A stretch of DNA of 10,310 nt from Pleurocapsa sp. MO_226.B13. Its GTDB lineage: Bacteria > Cyanobacteriota > Cyanobacteriia > Cyanobacteriales > Xenococcaceae. The DNA lies in contig JASJEI010000094.1 of the NCBI GenBank assembly GCA_030064795.1, positions 1 through 10,310 of the forward strand, written 5' to 3'. The translations under genes and the position numbers were made by a program. Positions 7,415 through 10,310 of the stretch are shown in pieces (positions within the stretch are counted from its first letter, which is position 1; every line of letters begins with the position of its first letter). A model generated the notes under the pieces. The model made no database searches and was not told where the DNA came from. It saw nothing but the letters and a program-made list of their open reading frames with translations.

Positions 7415-8770
7415 CTATGAAGGCATCATCACCTCCAGAACTTGTTCTGTAGATTTTCCTTGAAGCCATAAGCTTTGACTCAGTTCAAGTAAGTTGTGTA
7501 AAGCTTCGCGAGTAAGAGAATAGAGTCGTTGACCAATAGTTGGCTCGTTTTCTTGAGTCAAGTTAAACCGTTCAGATTTTCCGCCACTACAACTAGCGGT
7601 TTGGAGTACCGATTGCGCTACACAACTCAAACAGAAGTGACGTTTTACCGCTTCTTCATTCCGTAGCTGAGCCGACTCGAAACCAACCAATTGTTTGGAG
7701 AACTCATGAAAAATTTCTACCGACCAACGATAACTCCAGGTAGCAAATACCCTCGAAGCATCCCAATGCTTTGCATCAGTCAAGAGAAATCTTGGAGAAT
7801 CACTCAAATCGGATTTCTCATGCACAATCACCAATCGTTTTCGACCATATTTTTTCAGCCGAACTACCTTGGTAAAAGCCCAAATTTCTCGTTGCTCGCC
7901 ATTTCGACAGCGCACTAATTTATAACGAAAGCTTTCTGGATGTTCAGTTTTTAATTCTTCTGTTACTTGATCGACTCTTTGCCATTGACTATGCCACATA
8001 ATATTACGTGAACACTCTACTTCTGTGACCCAATGTTTCCCTGAAGCTTCAATCACTTCAGTTAGAGGACGAGATAACACTCCTTGATCGAAGCCATAGT
8101 CTGCATTCGGAAACTTTCCTGACGACTCTAATTGACGGACAAGATCAACTGCTATCTCGGTTCGCTTGCGATAAGCTAATCGATTTTTGTGATCATGAAG
8201 CAATTCAAGTAAGCGCTCTCTTACTTGCTCCATCTGCTCGTAGTTTTCTTTCGCCGTCATCTCCAAATAAGCTAACTCTTCTTTTTCATAGTTAGGATGT
8301 TGAACCTCCACTGCAATTCCATCTATTCTTTGACCATTAGATATTGATGCTGTAACCACTGTTTGGTAGCAACGACCGCATCGATTCACATAGTCGTATG
8401 CTTCCTTGGCTGCAAAGATTTTTTCACTATGAGGATGATACGAGAATGTCCAGTCCAGAGCGATTATTTCTCTTCCTTTTCCTTGATGTATGGGAGCTAA
8501 TACTTTTCTATGCTGTCTCATCAATTCCTCATATTTCCACCCTGCTTCAAACACTGCCTCATGCATTGCTCTTCTGCTTATTTTCTGTTCTTCATCCCAT
8601 ACCAGTTGGCTGTAAATTCCTTGAAGGGTTTTGTTTGGACTCATTAGTAGTCCATTAATGTAACGACTAATATGTTGGAATCCTGCCTCTTTACTAAATA
8701 CTTTTCGATAAGATTTCAGAAACTTAGCTATTGTTGCTGGGATGCCAACTAGGGGAAGCATTTTTATCAA
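7415..8770 (-). CDS. DDE transposase, IS4/IS701-like group
   Basis: The frame is intact at 451 codons. An N-terminal helical region (about 1-95) precedes an RNase H-like catalytic fold. Likely catalytic residues are D106 in IIALDWTF, D224 or D228 in NADYGFDQG, and E352 in YRWSVEIFHEFSKQL. The last motif shows R348-x3-E352-x6-K359, as in the Y-(2)-R-(3)-E-(6)-K signature of the IS4 group, with W345 at the usual Tyr position. The following segment, LVGFESAQLRNEEAVKRHF, resembles IS701-type proteins. The protein is expected to cut and paste its own element. A TTG at 8770 is favoured as the start because GGGGAG lies 7 bases upstream; the ATG three codons later (8761) would leave 16 bases. I am sure it is a transposase and less sure of the family. 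Confidence 0.88.
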   Translation of the reverse strand: MIKMLPLVGIPATIAKFLKSYRKVFSKEAGFQHISRYINGLLMSPNKTLQGIYSQLVWDEEQKISRRAMHEAVFEAGWKYEELMRQHRKVLAPIHQGKGREIIALDWTFSYHPHSEKIFAAKEAYDYVNRCGRCYQTVVTASISNGQRIDGIAVEVQHPNYEKEELAYLEMTAKENYEQMEQVRERLLELLHDHKNRLAYRKRTEIAVDLVRQLESSGKFPNADYGFDQGVLSRPLTEVIEASGKHWVTEVECSRNIMWHSQWQRVDQVTEELKTEHPESFRYKLVRCRNGEQREIWAFTKVVRLKKYGRKRLVIVHEKSDLSDSPRFLLTDAKHWDASRVFATWSYRWSVEIFHEFSKQLVGFESAQLRNEEAVKRHFCLSCVAQSVLQTASCSGGKSERFNLTQENEPTIGQRLYSLTREALHNLLELSQSLWLQGKSTEQVLEVMMPS

Positions 8771-8777
8771 GGGATAT

Positions 8778-8783
8778 CTCCCC
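8778..8783 (-). promoter_or_regulatory. Shine-Dalgarno supporting a TTG start for the transposase
   Basis: On the minus strand GGGGAG ends 7 bases before TTG (8770-8768) and 16 bases before the first ATG (8761-8759). Normal spacing therefore supports the TTG start. A rare start codon would also keep transposase output low. Confidence 0.5.
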
Positions 8784-8796
8784 GAGAGAAAACCTG

Positions 8797-8827
8797 GTCA
8801 AAGTTGGTCAGCCTTCGCCGACCGCCC
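8797..8827 (-). repeat. Unbroken copy of the dispersed hairpin repeat
   Basis: The reverse complement reads GGGCGGTCGGCG directly joined to AAGGCTGACCAACTTTGAC. The core GGTCGGC-GAAG-GCTGACC can fold into a 7-bp stem with one G-T pair and a GAAG loop. It matches the two halves at 41-52 and 89-107 in inverted orientation. It fills most of the 64 bp between the transposase gene and the IS4-family element. No coding or terminator role is evident. Confidence 0.75.
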
Positions 8828-8834
8828 TACGAAT

Positions 8835-8851
8835 CAATACTGTTCGGTTAA
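8835..8851 (+). repeat. Left terminal inverted repeat of the IS4-family element
   Basis: CAATACTGTTCGGTTAA is a perfect 17-bp inverted match to 10293-10309. It lies just 3 bases beyond the transposase stop codon (TAG, minus strand, 8857-8855). Confidence 0.92.
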
Positions 8852-8854
8852 CGA

Positions 8855-10249
8855 CTAAGCAGCCTGTGGAGCGAGGGCCAAGGTGAGTGGTTGAAGTTGG
8901 GTTGTGCCACTTCTGTGTGAGCGTTTCTTGCTCTTGAATTTGGAGCGAGGCTTTTTGACCACTCGGGGATTAGTTCTGCCTTGTCGGGGAGGAATCTCTT
9001 GCTCTAGAATCTCCTCCATTAACCAACTGACAAACAGAGGAAGCGTAGTGATCGTGGCCTGTTGAAACAGAGTCACAGCGCGACGCAGGACACGCAAACT
9101 GCTAGTAAATCCTAAGCGCAAAGGGGAAATACCAATATCTGTGGACGCTTTGAACATCAAACAGCGCACAGCCCAATGGGCTAAGAGCCAACCATAAATT
9201 TCTTGTACAACCAAGCGGGGTGTTTTGGAGCGAATGGGAGTCTTGCGACTATTAAGATGAGTTTTCAATTCATCCAAGGTATTTTCGATTTCCCACCGCA
9301 TATGATATTCTCTGGCTAATAGCAGAGCGGGAAACAAAGCAAGATCTACCAAATCGGTAATCAATCGATAGACTTGTTCGGTGCCGTTTTCTTCAATGAC
9401 ATACTCAATTACTCGGACGGGAATTCTCGTCGCTCCTTTTTTCTTAGATTGGCGGTCAGGAGCGATCCAAGATAGATAGGAACCGTCAGCCAACTCTTGG
9501 ACGACTTCAAACTTAACAAGGCGCGGGAATTCGCCCCAAAATATGGCATTTTTGGTCAAGAGCAGCTTTAACCATTTTAAAAGAGTGAAGTCCAGGCGTC
9601 CCAACTTAACAACATTCCTTCTCCTACTGACCGCAGCAGCTTTCTGGCTTTAACTCTTTCACCGATTTTATAAGGACTGATGAGAGCATCAGTAATGAGG
9701 TGAGTTCCCAACTCTACTAACAACACCAATCTGGCTTTGGGAAAGGCAGCATGAGTACCTTTTCTGGTACCTGGATAACCGAAGACCCTGGCATTAGCGT
9801 CTGTATCAGGGATATCGAAAACCGTACCGTCAATTCCCATCCACCGCAATCCATTCAGAAATGCCCCTGGTGTCTGAGGAGTTGCTAGAGGTCTTGCCAG
9901 CTTTTCAAAGAGCCGAGTCATTACTCTTGGTCCAACTCGATTACGAGCCCCACTAATTGAAGAGCCACTCGGGGTTCCCCAACGGCAGCCTTTGGGTATC
10001 CATTGAGCTGCCAGCCCTGCCACCAAATTCTTGAAGACATCAATGATGGAGTCAGCCGACCAAAGATTCATGGCAATTACTAAAGCTACGATAACGTAGG
10101 TTGGGAGAATCCGATGCACGTTTTTCTTGACTATCAGTAAAGGCGATCGCTTCTTCAAGAGCTTTTGAGGACATCACCAATTCGAGTGCTGGGAATAAGT
10201 CACCTGATTGGATTTTTGGAGAAACTAGAGTCAATTTAGGAAGTTGCAT
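8855..10249 (-). pseudogene. IS4-family transposase broken by two frameshifts
   Basis: Three frames together cover one transposase of about 464 residues. Part 1 (from ATG 10249, starting MQLPKLTLVSPKIQSGD) is the N-terminus. At about 10105-10128 the frame shifts, and part 2 continues with RILPTYVIVALVIAMNLWSA, the IS4 N-terminal domain, and the first catalytic Asp in GIDGTVFDIPDTDANARVFG. After GEGMLLSWD (second catalytic Asp) a second shift at about 9590-9598 ends part 2. Part 3 carries on with LDFTLLKWLK through SYLSWIAPD to YHMRWEIENTLDELK, a perfect Y-(2)-R-(3)-E-(6)-K signature holding the catalytic Glu. Family members usually read WDRG at the second break, so about 4 bases (or 1) appear to be missing there. 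All three catalytic residues survive but lie in different frames. The basic C-terminal tail (PRSKFKSKKRSHRSG) looks complete. Confidence 0.9.
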
Positions 10250-10292
10250 TTAGATTATTTCTAACAAACTTCCATTTACTCATATTTTCTGC

Positions 10293-10309
10293 TTAACCGA
10301 ACAGTATTG
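10293..10309 (+). repeat. Right terminal inverted repeat of the IS4-family element
   Basis: TTAACCGAACAGTATTG is the exact inverted partner of 8835-8851. It sits 43 bases upstream of the transposase ATG, so the transposase promoter must lie in or across this end. It is identical to the solo copy at 151-167. Confidence 0.92.
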
Positions 10310-10310
10310 C

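Larger units (their letters stand above)
7352..8796 (-). mobile_element. Insertion sequence carrying an IS4/IS701-like transposase (ends tentative)
   Basis: One intact transposase gene nearly fills this interval. The best end pair I can see is CAGGTTTT (7352-7359) and AAAACCTG (8789-8796), an 8-bp inverted repeat that would give an element of 1445 bp, a normal size for such elements. The match does not extend further and no flanking target duplication is visible, so the boundaries are uncertain. The right boundary would abut the dispersed hairpin repeat starting at 8797. No HIP1 site occurs inside, unlike the host genes. Confidence 0.5.
8835..10309 (-). mobile_element. IS4-family insertion sequence, full length but inactivated
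   Basis: CAATACTGTTCGGTTAA (8835-8851) and its exact reverse complement (10293-10309) bound a 1475-bp element whose interior is nearly all transposase sequence on the minus strand. The window ends one base after the right end, so the target duplication cannot be tested; the left flank reads CTACGAAT. Two frameshifts in the transposase make self-mobilisation unlikely, but the intact ends could still be moved by a functional copy elsewhere. A third copy of the 17-bp end stands alone at 151-167. Confidence 0.9.

Noticed and set aside
9577..9604. Overlap of two transposase frames as programmed frameshifting
   Set aside because: IS4-type transposases are normally one frame. The break removes the residues expected after the catalytic Asp, and a second unrelated break exists, so mutation is simpler.

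Overview
The window looks like chromosomal DNA of a cyanobacterium. The palindrome GCGATCGC (HIP1, typical of cyanobacterial genomes) occurs about 16 times by eye, 15 of them inside the two host genes. The window also carries a fused hisIE gene and a very long multi-GAF/PAS sensor kinase, both common in cyanobacteria. I cannot name the genus from this sequence. The repeat content would suit a large, IS-rich genome.

Layout. (1) 1-314 is a non-coding leader. It holds a split copy of a hairpin repeat (41-107), an isolated copy of an IS terminal repeat (151-167) and a pyrimidine-rich tract. (2) 315-956 (+) is hisIE, encoding histidine biosynthesis steps 2 and 3. (3) 1035-7250 (+) is one open frame of 2071 codons for a soluble histidine kinase. 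Its order is four related GAF domains, a fifth divergent GAF, two PAS domains, three more GAF domains that closely resemble each other, then a HisKA_3 dimerisation/phosphoacceptor domain and a HATPase_c domain (NarL/DegS-type kinase). The gene has clearly grown by internal duplication, and its second GAF has lost about 57 residues in frame. (4) 7251-7414 is intergenic, with a weak terminator-like hairpin. (5) 7415-8770 (-) is an apparently intact DDE transposase of an IS4/IS701-like group. (6) 8771-8834 holds an unbroken copy of the hairpin repeat also seen at 41-107. (7) 8835-10309 is a complete-length IS4-family element with 17-bp perfect terminal inverted repeats. Its transposase (8855-10249, -) is broken by two frameshifts.

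How the parts relate. hisIE and the kinase are co-directional, 78 bp apart, and could share transcription, but no functional link is visible. Kinases of this type usually act with a LuxR/NarL-type response regulator. None is encoded here, and the space just downstream of the kinase is occupied by two insertion sequences, so the partner is elsewhere, lost or displaced. The most interesting material is the repeat-built kinase (eight GAF domains that all keep one Cys, one of them internally deleted) and the IS-end and hairpin-repeat debris on both sides of the host genes. I see no evidence for a new defence system, CRISPR array or RNA gene.
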